From Elusimicrobiota bacterium (GTDB taxonomy: Bacteria > CG03 > SLGR01 > PWQF01): a stretch of 26,280 nt of DNA. A program made the position numbers and the translations under genes. The notes under the pieces were generated by a model. It ran no database searches. It was given only the letters and a program-made list of their open reading frames with translations, and was not told the origin of the DNA. The stretch lies in NCBI GenBank assembly GCA_003558145.1, contig PWMP01000226.1, positions 1 through 26,280 of the forward strand. The letters are read 5' to 3'. Positions 8,632 through 16,722 of the stretch are shown one piece after another; position 1 is the stretch's first letter, and each line of letters opens with the position of its first letter.

Positions 8632-9114
8632 TTAAATTCCGCAGCTGGTGTATACTGCCTCCTGTATTACTTTATTAAACAGAAGTTTTTGGGCTATGTA
8701 CCGGCATCTTTTATCATCAACGCCCCCGGGGGCGTTGATGATATACCGGCTGCCGCTGGATACATTTTCAAGCCCTTCGTCAAGCCCGGCGTAAGCGGAA
8801 GCCTCAACGGCCCGGCGGCCCGTTATATCAAGAACTCCTTTTTTGAAATATACTTCAACCGAAAGGCCCCGGATATTCCTTAGCTCCAGGGAATATTCTT
8901 CAACTACAGGATCGGCCAGTATCTCCCGGCTTATTTGCCTTAACCTCTTTTCCGCGGGGACGGGAAGAGTGTTTTCATCAAATTCAATAATGTAAAGCCT
9001 TGAAAAGGATACCCTGTAGCCTTCAGTTATCCCCAGTTCTTTTATTTCACAGCTAAGCTCCCTGCTTTCAGGGCACGAATCTTTTCGGTATACCTCTACA
9101 GTCCTGCGGATCAT
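8632..9114 (-). CDS. purS: FGAM synthase PurS subunit, tandem two-domain form
   Basis: PurS is the small structural subunit that holds PurQ and PurL together and helps transfer ammonia. The usual PurS is about 80 aa; this one is 160 aa and reads as two copies. Residues about 1-76 contain VEVYRKDSCPESRELSCEIKELG and end IADPVVEEYS-like (LADPVVEEYSLE). Residues about 84-160 contain VEVYFKKGVLDITGRRAVEASAYAGL and end LLFNKVIQEAVY. The second copy is closer to the family consensus (KxGVLDxxGxxV; LLxNxVIExY). Position between guaA and purL supports the call. The start is 4 bp after the guaA stop. A perfect palindrome lies in the second half (see the repeat entry). Confidence 0.85.
   Translation of the reverse strand: MIRRTVEVYRKDSCPESRELSCEIKELGITEGYRVSFSRLYIIEFDENTLPVPAEKRLRQISREILADPVVEEYSLELRNIRGLSVEVYFKKGVLDITGRRAVEASAYAGLDEGLENVSSGSRYIINAPGGVDDKRCRYIAQKLLFNKVIQEAVYTSCGI
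8712..8743. repeat. Perfect 32-bp palindrome inside purS
   Basis: The two arms are exact reverse complements with no spacer: each half is T + ATCATCAACGCCCCC, centred between 8727 and 8728. It encodes I-I-N-A-P-G-G-V-D-D on the coding strand and the same peptide on the other strand. A direct TACCGGC copy flanks it on each side (8699-8705 and 8744-8750). In mRNA it would need a small loop, but it could form a very stable hairpin or a DNA cruciform. It is not followed by a T-run and is within a gene, so it is not an ordinary terminator. Confidence 0.9.
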
Positions 9115-9118
9115 AGGG

Positions 9119-10642
9119 CTATTCCCATTCTATGGTTCCGGGCGGCTTGTTTGTTATGTCCAGGACAACCCGGTTAATACCCTCTACTTCATTTACTATT
9201 CTCGTGGATACGCGCTCAAGCGCCCCGTGAGGCAAATCCGCCCATGATGCCGTCATGGCGTCCGTTGATTTTACGCATCTTAATGCAATTACGTTTTCGT
9301 AGGTCCTGGCGTCACCCATTACCCCTACTGTTTTTACCGGAAGAAAAACACAGAAAGCCTGCCACAGACCGTAATAAAGACTGTTTTCCTTAAGTTCCTG
9401 TTCCAGTATAGCGTCAGCCTTATTGAGGATCTTCGCCTTTTTACTGTCAACGGGCCCCATTATCCTGACGCCCAGGCCCGGTCCGGGAAAGGGGTGCTGT
9501 TTTATGAGTTCTTCCGGCAGGCCCATTTTTATGCCTATATTTCTGACTTCGTCCTTGTACAGTTCTTTTAAAGGTTCAAGCAGTTTTAAATCAAGTTTTT
9601 CGGGAAGCCCCCCTACATTGTGGTGGGACTTAATCTTTGCGCTTCCGTTGCCGGTTCCGGCAGACTCTATTATATCCGGAAATATGGTTCCCTGCGCCAG
9701 GTGGGTCGCCCCTTTTATTTTTTCGGCCGCTTTTACAAAAACCTTAATAAATTCGTTTCCTATTATTTTCCTTTTATCTTCAGGGTCGCTGACTCCTTTT
9801 AGTTTTTTAAAAAACCTTTCCCTTTCATTAAGTATTGTAACCGCTATGTCCAGTTTATCTAAGAATACTTTATTTATCCGTTCGATATCCTTTTTTCTCA
9901 TTAAGCCGTGGTCAACGAAAAAAGGGTAAAACTGTTCTTTTAGCGCGCGCGACAGTAGTGCGCATACCACGCTGGAGTCAACGCCGCCGGAAAGGGCCAT
10001 TATAACTTTACCCCCTTTAACTTCCTCCTTGATTTTATCCACGGCATCGTCTATCCAGTCTCCCAGGTCCCAGTCCTTTTCTGCCCGGCATATATTGAAA
10101 ACAAAGTTGGAAAGGATCCTGTTTCCGCAGGCGCTATGGGTCACCTCCGGATGGAACTGGACACCGTAAAGTTTTTTATTCCGCTTTTCTATCGCTGCCG
10201 CTTCCAGGTCGGATGTAGAGGCGATTATTCTAAATCCCTGAGGTATTTTCAGCACCCGGTCATAGTGGCTCATCCAGACATTGCTTTCCTGCTCAACCCC
10301 TTCCAGCAGGGGGCTTTTCCCGATAATTTTAAGTATGCTTTTCCCGTACTCCCTTTTTATTCCTTTTCCTACCCGGCCGCCGCAGCAATCAACCATTGCC
10401 TGCATACCGTAGCATATTCCAAGCACGGGAATCCCCGAGTAAAAAAGTTCCCTGTCCGCTTTAAGGCGGTTATTTTTACTGACTGATGAAGGCGAGCCGG
10501 AAAGAATTATTCCCTGTATTTTGAGATTTTTAAAGTTATAAGAACAGCCGGCAGGAAAAATTCTGCTCTTTACCCCAAGCTCTTTCACTTTACGCGAAAT
10601 AAGCATTGTATATTGCGACCCGAAATCAATAATGGCTATCAT
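9119..10642 (-). CDS. guaA: GMP synthase (glutamine-hydrolysing)
   Basis: The enzyme converts XMP to GMP with ATP and glutamine. The protein has 507 aa, near the standard 510-525. The N-terminal class I glutaminase has Cys77 in GICYGMQ and the His164/Glu166 pair in VQFHPEVTHS. The ATP pyrophosphatase motif SGGVDSS is at 218-224, and the C-terminal dimerisation domain carries PFPGPGLGVRI and ends KPPGTIEWE, as is usual for the family. The ATG overlaps the gltD stop as ATGA, so it is coupled to gltD. Putting guaA directly after glutamate synthase links glutamine balance to guanine nucleotide supply. Confidence 0.98.
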   Translation of the reverse strand: MIAIIDFGSQYTMLISRKVKELGVKSRIFPAGCSYNFKNLKIQGIILSGSPSSVSKNNRLKADRELFYSGIPVLGICYGMQAMVDCCGGRVGKGIKREYGKSILKIIGKSPLLEGVEQESNVWMSHYDRVLKIPQGFRIIASTSDLEAAAIEKRNKKLYGVQFHPEVTHSACGNRILSNFVFNICRAEKDWDLGDWIDDAVDKIKEEVKGGKVIMALSGGVDSSVVCALLSRALKEQFYPFFVDHGLMRKKDIERINKVFLDKLDIAVTILNERERFFKKLKGVSDPEDKRKIIGNEFIKVFVKAAEKIKGATHLAQGTIFPDIIESAGTGNGSAKIKSHHNVGGLPEKLDLKLLEPLKELYKDEVRNIGIKMGLPEELIKQHPFPGPGLGVRIMGPVDSKKAKILNKADAILEQELKENSLYYGLWQAFCVFLPVKTVGVMGDARTYENVIALRCVKSTDAMTASWADLPHGALERVSTRIVNEVEGINRVVLDITNKPPGTIEWE

Positions 10643-12078
10643 TTTTGGTTAATCCGGGATTTTCCGGACTTAATATATTGATCGATTGACAGAGCGGCTT
10701 GCTTGCCGCACTGCAAAGCGGACACAACAAGAGAAGCGCCGGACTTTGCGTCCCCGGCGGCAAAAACTCCTTCACGGCTGCTCATAGCGCATTGATCAGT
10801 TTTTATATTTCCGCGTTCGTCGCTTTCCAGCCTAAAGTCCTTTACAATTCCTTTATGGCTGGTATGAAGAAACCCCATTGCCAGGACAACAATATCCGTA
10901 TCAATCCCGAAAGAGCTTCCGGCTTCTTTTTTAAAAGCTGTCCCGTCAGAATTCCATTTAACCTTTATAAACTCTGTCTTTCTTACTTTTCCGCCGCCGC
11001 CGCGGAACTTCTCAGCCTGTACCGACCACAGCCTCCGGGCCCCCTCTTCATCAGAAGGGGAAGTTTTATTAATACGGGGAGTTAGCGGCCAGGACGGATT
11101 TAGCCTGCCGGAGCCCTCGGGAGGCCGGGGAACGATATCGGCCTGAAAAACCTTCTTTGCTCCCTGCCTTACTGCAGTGGAAGCGCAATCGTTTCCGGTG
11201 TCAGAACCGCCAAGAACAAGAACCTTTTTTCCCTTTGCGGAAATTATATCTTTTTCTTTTTTTAAGCCGGCAATGTATTCATTGACTCCGCCCAGATAAT
11301 CCATAGCGAAATATATCCCGTTCAGTTCCCTTCCCGGAATTTTAAGGTCCCTGGGGACGCGGGCCCCTGTTGCCATAAGAACAGCATCGAATCTTTTTTC
11401 AAGTTCTTCGGCCGAAATATCTTTTCCTGCTTCTGTTGAGGTCTTAAAGCTGACTCCTTCCTTCTTCATAATTTTTATTCTTCTGTCCAGAACCTCCTTA
11501 TCCAGCTTGAAGTCAGGAATACCAAAACGCAGCATACCTCCCGCCAGAGGAGCTTTTTCAAAAACCGTTACAGAGTACCCTTTTTGTCTCAAAATTGAAA
11601 CGGCAGCCAAAGCCGCAGGGCCGCTTCCTATAATAGCAACTTTTTTTCCTGTATCCTGTTCCGCTTTACTGGGAACAAGCAGACCTCTCCTGAAGGCTTC
11701 TTCAGCAATAAAAAGCTCTATGTCCCTTATGGAAACCCCCTCAAATCCAAGAGAAAGTGTGCAGGCCCACTCGCAGGGAGCAGGACAGACCCTTGCCGTT
11801 ATTTCCGGCATGGGATTTATTTCCTGAAGGCGCCGCCACGCTTCCTCCAGGTTGCCGATACTTACAAGCCCGTTAAATTCCGGGATCAGACTGGAAAGGG
11901 GACAGCCGCTTCCGTGACAGAAAGGGACCCCGCAATCCATACATCTTATTGCCTGTTTTTTTATATTTTCTTCATTAAGGCCGACTTCTATCTCCTTAAA
12001 GTCTTTTACCCTTTCCCTTACCGGACGGCGGCTTCGGGTTTTTCGGCTGTAATCAAGGAATCCGCATGAATTACTCAT
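10639..12078 (-). CDS. gltD: Glutamate synthase small subunit (NADPH, Fe-S/FAD)
   Basis: GltD passes electrons from NAD(P)H through FAD and iron-sulfur centres to GltB. The N-terminal Fe-S region contains RCMDCGVPFCHGSGCPL and VCPAPCEWACTL. The FAD dinucleotide motif is VAIIGSGPAALAA and the NAD(P) motif is VLVLGGSDTGNDCAS. At 479 aa the length matches the family. I take the ATG at 12078 as start, not the TTG one codon earlier, because it follows a strong GAGGAGG at good spacing and overlaps the gltB stop (TGATG). The gene sits between gltB and guaA with overlapping ends. Confidence 0.96.
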   Translation of the reverse strand: MSNSCGFLDYSRKTRSRRPVRERVKDFKEIEVGLNEENIKKQAIRCMDCGVPFCHGSGCPLSSLIPEFNGLVSIGNLEEAWRRLQEINPMPEITARVCPAPCEWACTLSLGFEGVSIRDIELFIAEEAFRRGLLVPSKAEQDTGKKVAIIGSGPAALAAVSILRQKGYSVTVFEKAPLAGGMLRFGIPDFKLDKEVLDRRIKIMKKEGVSFKTSTEAGKDISAEELEKRFDAVLMATGARVPRDLKIPGRELNGIYFAMDYLGGVNEYIAGLKKEKDIISAKGKKVLVLGGSDTGNDCASTAVRQGAKKVFQADIVPRPPEGSGRLNPSWPLTPRINKTSPSDEEGARRLWSVQAEKFRGGGGKVRKTEFIKVKWNSDGTAFKKEAGSSFGIDTDIVVLAMGFLHTSHKGIVKDFRLESDERGNIKTDQCAMSSREGVFAAGDAKSGASLVVSALQCGKQAALSIDQYIKSGKSRINQK

Positions 12079-15000
12079 CAATAGACCTCCTCGGTGACAA
12101 CTTCTCTTTCCGAGTCTCTTTCCTCTTTCTTTTTGATGCGCTCAAGGGCTTTTTTATAATCCAGGGGAAAAACCTTTACGAAAAAAGAAAGTTCCCGGAA
12201 AAAATTATCAAGTATATTTTTTGCGAGCAGGCTCTGAGTGAGCTTATGATGTTTTTCAATCATTTTCATAAGCTTTATCCTGTCTTCCTCACTGTTTACA
12301 CTCTCTACTTCAACCATTTCAAGGTTGCATTTCGTGTCAAACATTCCCTCCGGGTCATAAACATAAGCTATACCCCCGCTCATGCCTGCGGCAAAGTTTA
12401 CGCCGACATATCCCAGAACAACAACCGTGCCGGCGGTCATATACTCGCAGCCGTGGTCTCCTACCCCTTCCACCACGGCAGAGGCGCCGCTGTTCCTTGC
12501 CGCAAAGCGCTCTCCTGCTATGCCGTTTATGTACACTTCCCCTCCCGTAGCGCCGAAAAGAGATACGTTTCCGGCTATTATGTTTTCGGAGGCGCGGAAA
12601 AGAGCGTTTTCCTCAGGGCGGACAATTATTTTTCCTCCCGAAAGGCCTTTAGCGAGATAATCGTTTGTATCTCCCTGGAGAAAAAGCGTTATCCCCCGGG
12701 CAAGAAAGGCTCCGAAACTCTGGCCCGCAAAGCCGCTCATAAATATTTTTATACTGTCATCCTCAAGTCCTCTGCCGCCCCAACGGCGGGCAATCGCGCC
12801 GCTCAGCGTGGAACCCACAGCCCGGTCACTGTTTTTTATATCATATCTAAGTTCCAGCGGTATCTTTTTCTTTAACGCTTCAGAAGAGTCCTTTAATATA
12901 CGCCGGTTAAGGCTTTCTTCGCTTCTTGTCTTTTTTGCGGGATCATAAATTTTATCGACGCTTTTTGTGTCCGCTAAAAGCCTGCTGAAATCCAGCCCTT
13001 TTGCCTTGGTGGCTTCAGACGGCGCAAGAAAAGCTGAACGTCCTACCATATCATCAAATTTTCTGAAGCCCAGACAGGCCATCAGCTGCCTTGTATGCCT
13101 GGCAACAAACCTCATGTAATTGATCAGGTATTCTTCTTTGCCTTTAAATTTTTTCCTCAGGCGTCCGTCCTGGGTCGCTACCCCCACCGGACAGGTATTT
13201 GAATGACAGTGCCTTACCATCACGCACCCCATAGCCATCAAAGCTGCAGTCCCGAAACCGAACTCTTCAGCTCCGAGCAGGGCTCCAACCACAATATCCC
13301 TGCCGGTTCTAATCTGCCCGTCCACCTGAATTCTTATCCGGCTCCTTAAAGAGTTAAGTTCCAGCGTCTGCCGGGTTTCCGAAAGGCCTATCTCCCAGGG
13401 GGTTCCGGCGCCCTTTACAGATGAAAGAGGGGCTGCTCCCGTGCCACCTTCGCCTCCGCTTATAAGCACCATATCAGCTCCGGCTTTTGCCACCCCGGCC
13501 GCCACCGTTCCCACTCCCGACTCGCTCACCAGTTTAACCGAAACCCTGGCGGAAGTATTGGCGCTTTTTAAGTCGTATATAAGCTGGGCAAGATCCTCTA
13601 TGGAGTATATGTCATGATGAGGCGGCGGGGATATAAGCATAACCCCGGGAGTAGAATTCCTTACCCTTGCTATGGCCTCATCCACTTTATCCCCCGGAAG
13701 CTGACCCCCTTCTCCGGGTTTGGCTCCCTGGGCCATTTTTATCTGCAGCTCACCGGCGCTGACAAGATAATCAATGTCCACCCCGAACCTTCCCGATGCA
13801 ACCTGCTTTACGGCAGAGACGCTGTCTGTTGCATATCTTTTTTTATCCTCTCCCCCCTCGCCGCTGTTGCTGGCGCATCCCAGAAAGTTCATTGCCCGGG
13901 CTATGGTCTCGTGGGCCTCTTTTGAGATACTGCCAAGCGACATAGCCGAAGAGTAGAACCTTTTTATAATAGAATCTTCCCCTTCAACTTCTTCCAGGGG
14001 AATGCTTTTTCTTTTCTTAAATTCCATATGGCTTCTAAGTGTGCAACCGGAAGAATCCGTCAAATCAGAAAACCTCATATATTCATCCCAATTATTCTCC
14101 TGGACGGCCCGTCGGAAAGAGACAATTGTTTCCGGGACTACCAGGTGTTTAGATAAGTTTTTCCTGTAACGGAATCTGCCTCCGGATTCAAGGATATTGT
14201 TTTTGCCCGGGCCGTAAGCCCGGTTATGCCTGTTAATCGCGCCGGCAGCTATATCCTCTATATTAATACCTTCAATTGAAGTCTCTACTTCCGGAAAATA
14301 TTTTTCAGTCAGCCGGGAACTTAAACCTACCGCTTCGAATATCTGCGCAAACTTGTAGCTGCGTATAGTGGATATTCCCATTTTAGACATTATTTTAAGG
14401 ATTCCCTTTTTAACCGCATTTATATAATTATCCAGAGCGTCTTCCTGTTTAATTCCGGAAGCTGTCATGCCCGTTTCGGGAAAACTGCTTACAGTTTCCA
14501 GGGCAAGGTACGGGTTAACAGCGCTGGCGCCGAAGGATACAAGAAGGGCAAAATCACCTACTTCTTTCGGCTCGCCGCTTTCTACCACAAGTCCTACAAG
14601 GTGTCTCTTCCCCTTCTCCGTAAGATGGCGGCTGACTGCGCTAACGGCCAAAAGCGAGGGAACGGGAACATTTTTCTCGTTTACGTCCCGATCGCTTAGT
14701 ATAAGAACCTGACTTCCTTCGTCTACTTTTTTCTCGGCCTGCCGGCAGATTTCTTCTATTGCCTTTTCCAGGCCGGAAGCGCTGCCTGAAAGCGGAAAAA
14801 GCATTTTTATCCGCTCTGCGCCCAGGCCTTCGGCATTCCGGTAAAGAATCTTTTCTATATCCTGGTTTGTAAGAACAGGATGGGCAAGCTTAAGCTGCCT
14901 GCAGTGAAGCGGATTTTCTTCAAGAAGATTTTTCTCTTCTCCTATAAAACTCATCAGGGACATTACAAGGTTTTCCCTGTAGGGATCGATCGGAGGATTG

Positions 15001-16550
15001 GTAACCTGGGCGAAAAGCTGCTTGAAATACCTGAAAAGAATATGGGGTTTTTCAGACAGGGCAGCCGGCTGCTGGTCATCGCCCATTGAACCTACCGGTT
15101 CCTGTGCGTGACGGGCCATGGGAGCAAGTATAGTATTTAAGTCCTCCAGGGTATATCCAAAAAGCTTCTGCCTGAGCTGAAGGTCACGGCTGCTTGTATC
15201 CAGGGCTGCTGCCGGCTGCAGCAATCCTTTCAATTCTATTTTATTTTCCTTAATCCATCTGCCGTAAGGCCTGCGGCGGGAAACAGAGGATTTGATTTCA
15301 CTGTCTTTTTTCACAGAGGAGCGGGCTGTATCAACTACCAGCATTTTTCCCGGACCCAGGCGCCCTTTTTCTACTATTTCAGCCGGGTCGGCGTCAACAA
15401 GGCCGCTTTCCGAAGCCATTACTATTTTATCTTTTGAAGTAATAAAATAACGCAGCGGCCTCAGGCCGTTCCTGTCAAGAGCAGCGCCCACTTTAACTCC
15501 ATCCGTAAAGACCAGGGCTGCCGGGCCGTCCCAGGGTTCCTGGAAGGCTGAATGATACTCGCAAAAAGCCCGCCTGGCCTCACTCATATGATAGGCGTCC
15601 CCGAAGGCCTCTGGCACCATCATCATCATAACGTGTTCGGCGCCGCGCCCGGCCTTAAGAAGAAGCTCGAATACGCTGTCAAAAGCGGCAGAGTCGCTGC
15701 AGCCTTCTTCTATTACCGGCAGCAGTTTTTTTATATCTTCCTTAAACAGATCCGAAGACAGAGTGCTTTGCCTGGCTTTCATATAATTAATATTGCCCTT
15801 AATGGTATTTATCTCGCCGTTGTGGGCTATATGCCTGAAGGGCTGGGAAAGCGGCCATGAAGGAAAAGTATTGGTGCTGTAACGCTGGTGTATAACAGCA
15901 AATGCGCTTTGAAAAAGCCCGCTCTCCAGGTCAGGGTAAAATTCACGCAGCTGCCTGCCGGCAAGCATCCCTTTATAAACTATTGTAAGGGATGAAAAGC
16001 TGGCAATATAAAAATCTTCCGGAGAAAAACCCGTTTGTCTCGCCTTTTCTTCTATCTGCTTTCTTGCAAGATATATTTTTCTTTCAAGTTCATTTCCGCT
16101 GAGAGAAGGAAACTCAACAAAGGCCTGAATAAATCCGGGCATACTCTCCAGCGCCGCCTGGCCCAGGCATGAAGTATTGACAGGCACCTCTCTGAAAGCT
16201 ATAACGCTGCCCTTTTCTTCTTTTATTATGCGGGAAAATTCATCAAGGATAGTTTTCTTTTTCTTTTCTTTTAGCGGTAAAAAAAGGAAAGCGACTCCGT
16301 ATTTTCCTTCTTCGGGAAGTTTAAAGTCCATAACCGATGAGAAAAACTTATGGGGTATCCCCAGAAGTATTACGGCTCCGTCCCCGGATATGCCGTCGCT
16401 GCCCATGCCGCCCCTGTGAACCAGCCTTTCAATCATTCCAAGGCCGTCCTCTACTGTTTCACGGGAAGTAACCCCCTGGATATTAGCTGTAAAACCTACT
16501 CCGCAACTGGAATGTTCTTTTGAGGGGCTGTAAAGCCCGGTATCTTTCAT
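12078..16550 (-). CDS. gltB: Glutamate synthase large subunit
   Basis: GltB makes two glutamates from glutamine and 2-oxoglutarate. The protein has 1490 aa, full length for the bacterial alpha subunit. Cys16 in SSCGVGF should become the N-terminal nucleophile of the class II glutaminase after removal of a 15-residue propeptide; HRGGMGSDGISGDGA follows. The middle has the FMN-binding synthase domain with GEGGQLPGDKV, ISGGEGGTGAAPLSS and the [3Fe-4S] cysteines in CVMVRHCHSNTCPVGVATQ. The C-terminal GXGXG beta-helix domain is present (LSGGKIIVRP, NVSLFGATGGEVYINGIAGERFAARNSGA). It is the first gene of the glutamine/purine operon, with AGGAG upstream of ATG. Confidence 0.98.
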   Translation of the reverse strand: MKDTGLYSPSKEHSSCGVGFTANIQGVTSRETVEDGLGMIERLVHRGGMGSDGISGDGAVILLGIPHKFFSSVMDFKLPEEGKYGVAFLFLPLKEKKKKTILDEFSRIIKEEKGSVIAFREVPVNTSCLGQAALESMPGFIQAFVEFPSLSGNELERKIYLARKQIEEKARQTGFSPEDFYIASFSSLTIVYKGMLAGRQLREFYPDLESGLFQSAFAVIHQRYSTNTFPSWPLSQPFRHIAHNGEINTIKGNINYMKARQSTLSSDLFKEDIKKLLPVIEEGCSDSAAFDSVFELLLKAGRGAEHVMMMMVPEAFGDAYHMSEARRAFCEYHSAFQEPWDGPAALVFTDGVKVGAALDRNGLRPLRYFITSKDKIVMASESGLVDADPAEIVEKGRLGPGKMLVVDTARSSVKKDSEIKSSVSRRRPYGRWIKENKIELKGLLQPAAALDTSSRDLQLRQKLFGYTLEDLNTILAPMARHAQEPVGSMGDDQQPAALSEKPHILFRYFKQLFAQVTNPPIDPYRENLVMSLMSFIGEEKNLLEENPLHCRQLKLAHPVLTNQDIEKILYRNAEGLGAERIKMLFPLSGSASGLEKAIEEICRQAEKKVDEGSQVLILSDRDVNEKNVPVPSLLAVSAVSRHLTEKGKRHLVGLVVESGEPKEVGDFALLVSFGASAVNPYLALETVSSFPETGMTASGIKQEDALDNYINAVKKGILKIMSKMGISTIRSYKFAQIFEAVGLSSRLTEKYFPEVETSIEGINIEDIAAGAINRHNRAYGPGKNNILESGGRFRYRKNLSKHLVVPETIVSFRRAVQENNWDEYMRFSDLTDSSGCTLRSHMEFKKRKSIPLEEVEGEDSIIKRFYSSAMSLGSISKEAHETIARAMNFLGCASNSGEGGEDKKRYATDSVSAVKQVASGRFGVDIDYLVSAGELQIKMAQGAKPGEGGQLPGDKVDEAIARVRNSTPGVMLISPPPHHDIYSIEDLAQLIYDLKSANTSARVSVKLVSESGVGTVAAGVAKAGADMVLISGGEGGTGAAPLSSVKGAGTPWEIGLSETRQTLELNSLRSRIRIQVDGQIRTGRDIVVGALLGAEEFGFGTAALMAMGCVMVRHCHSNTCPVGVATQDGRLRKKFKGKEEYLINYMRFVARHTRQLMACLGFRKFDDMVGRSAFLAPSEATKAKGLDFSRLLADTKSVDKIYDPAKKTRSEESLNRRILKDSSEALKKKIPLELRYDIKNSDRAVGSTLSGAIARRWGGRGLEDDSIKIFMSGFAGQSFGAFLARGITLFLQGDTNDYLAKGLSGGKIIVRPEENALFRASENIIAGNVSLFGATGGEVYINGIAGERFAARNSGASAVVEGVGDHGCEYMTAGTVVVLGYVGVNFAAGMSGGIAYVYDPEGMFDTKCNLEMVEVESVNSEEDRIKLMKMIEKHHKLTQSLLAKNILDNFFRELSFFVKVFPLDYKKALERIKKKEERDSEREVVTEEVY

Positions 16551-16598
16551 AAAATTATCTCCTGTGTTTTATTAAAATACAACTGTAATTAAAACAGA

Positions 16599-16661
16599 AG
16601 ACATCATTGTCCGGAATTATTTCATTAAGGCGGGCTTTGCCTGGAAAGACTTCTTTGTCTT
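16599..16661 (-). promoter_or_regulatory. Possible ANTAR-target leader: hexaloop hairpins before gltB
   Basis: In the predicted 5' leader, minus strand, hairpin 1 is AAGAC-[AAAGAA]-GTCTT (16661-16646). The last is GGAC-[AATGAT]-GTCT (16612-16599), with one G-U pair. Both have six-base loops with A first and G fourth, the signature known for RNA bound by ANTAR proteins. Between them is AGGC-[AAAGCCC]-GCCT (16642-16628), with a seven-base loop. A GAF-ANTAR gene lies three genes upstream. Against the idea, the 33-nt spacing is long and no clear terminator overlaps the last hairpin. The structure is seen; the role is inferred. Confidence 0.35.
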
Positions 16662-16669
16662 GTGTAATT

Positions 16670-16698
16670 ATGCTAATAAAGAAATTTTACTTTGTCAA
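16670..16698 (-). promoter_or_regulatory. Sigma-70 promoter candidate for the gltB operon
   Basis: On the minus strand, TTGACA (16698-16693) is followed by 17 bp and TAGCAT (16675-16670). The -35 is perfect and the -10 matches 4 of 6. Transcription would begin near 16663, giving a leader of about 110 nt before the gltB ATG. There is no other promoter-sized gap further down the operon. Confidence 0.6.
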
Positions 16699-16722
16699 GT
16701 CAAGCTCCGCGCCTGTTTAAAT

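Noticed and set aside
8689..8883. A plus-strand ORF over purS that contains the same ten-residue peptide as PurS
   Set aside because: The identity comes only from the 32-bp palindrome; the rest of the frame is the antisense shadow of purS.
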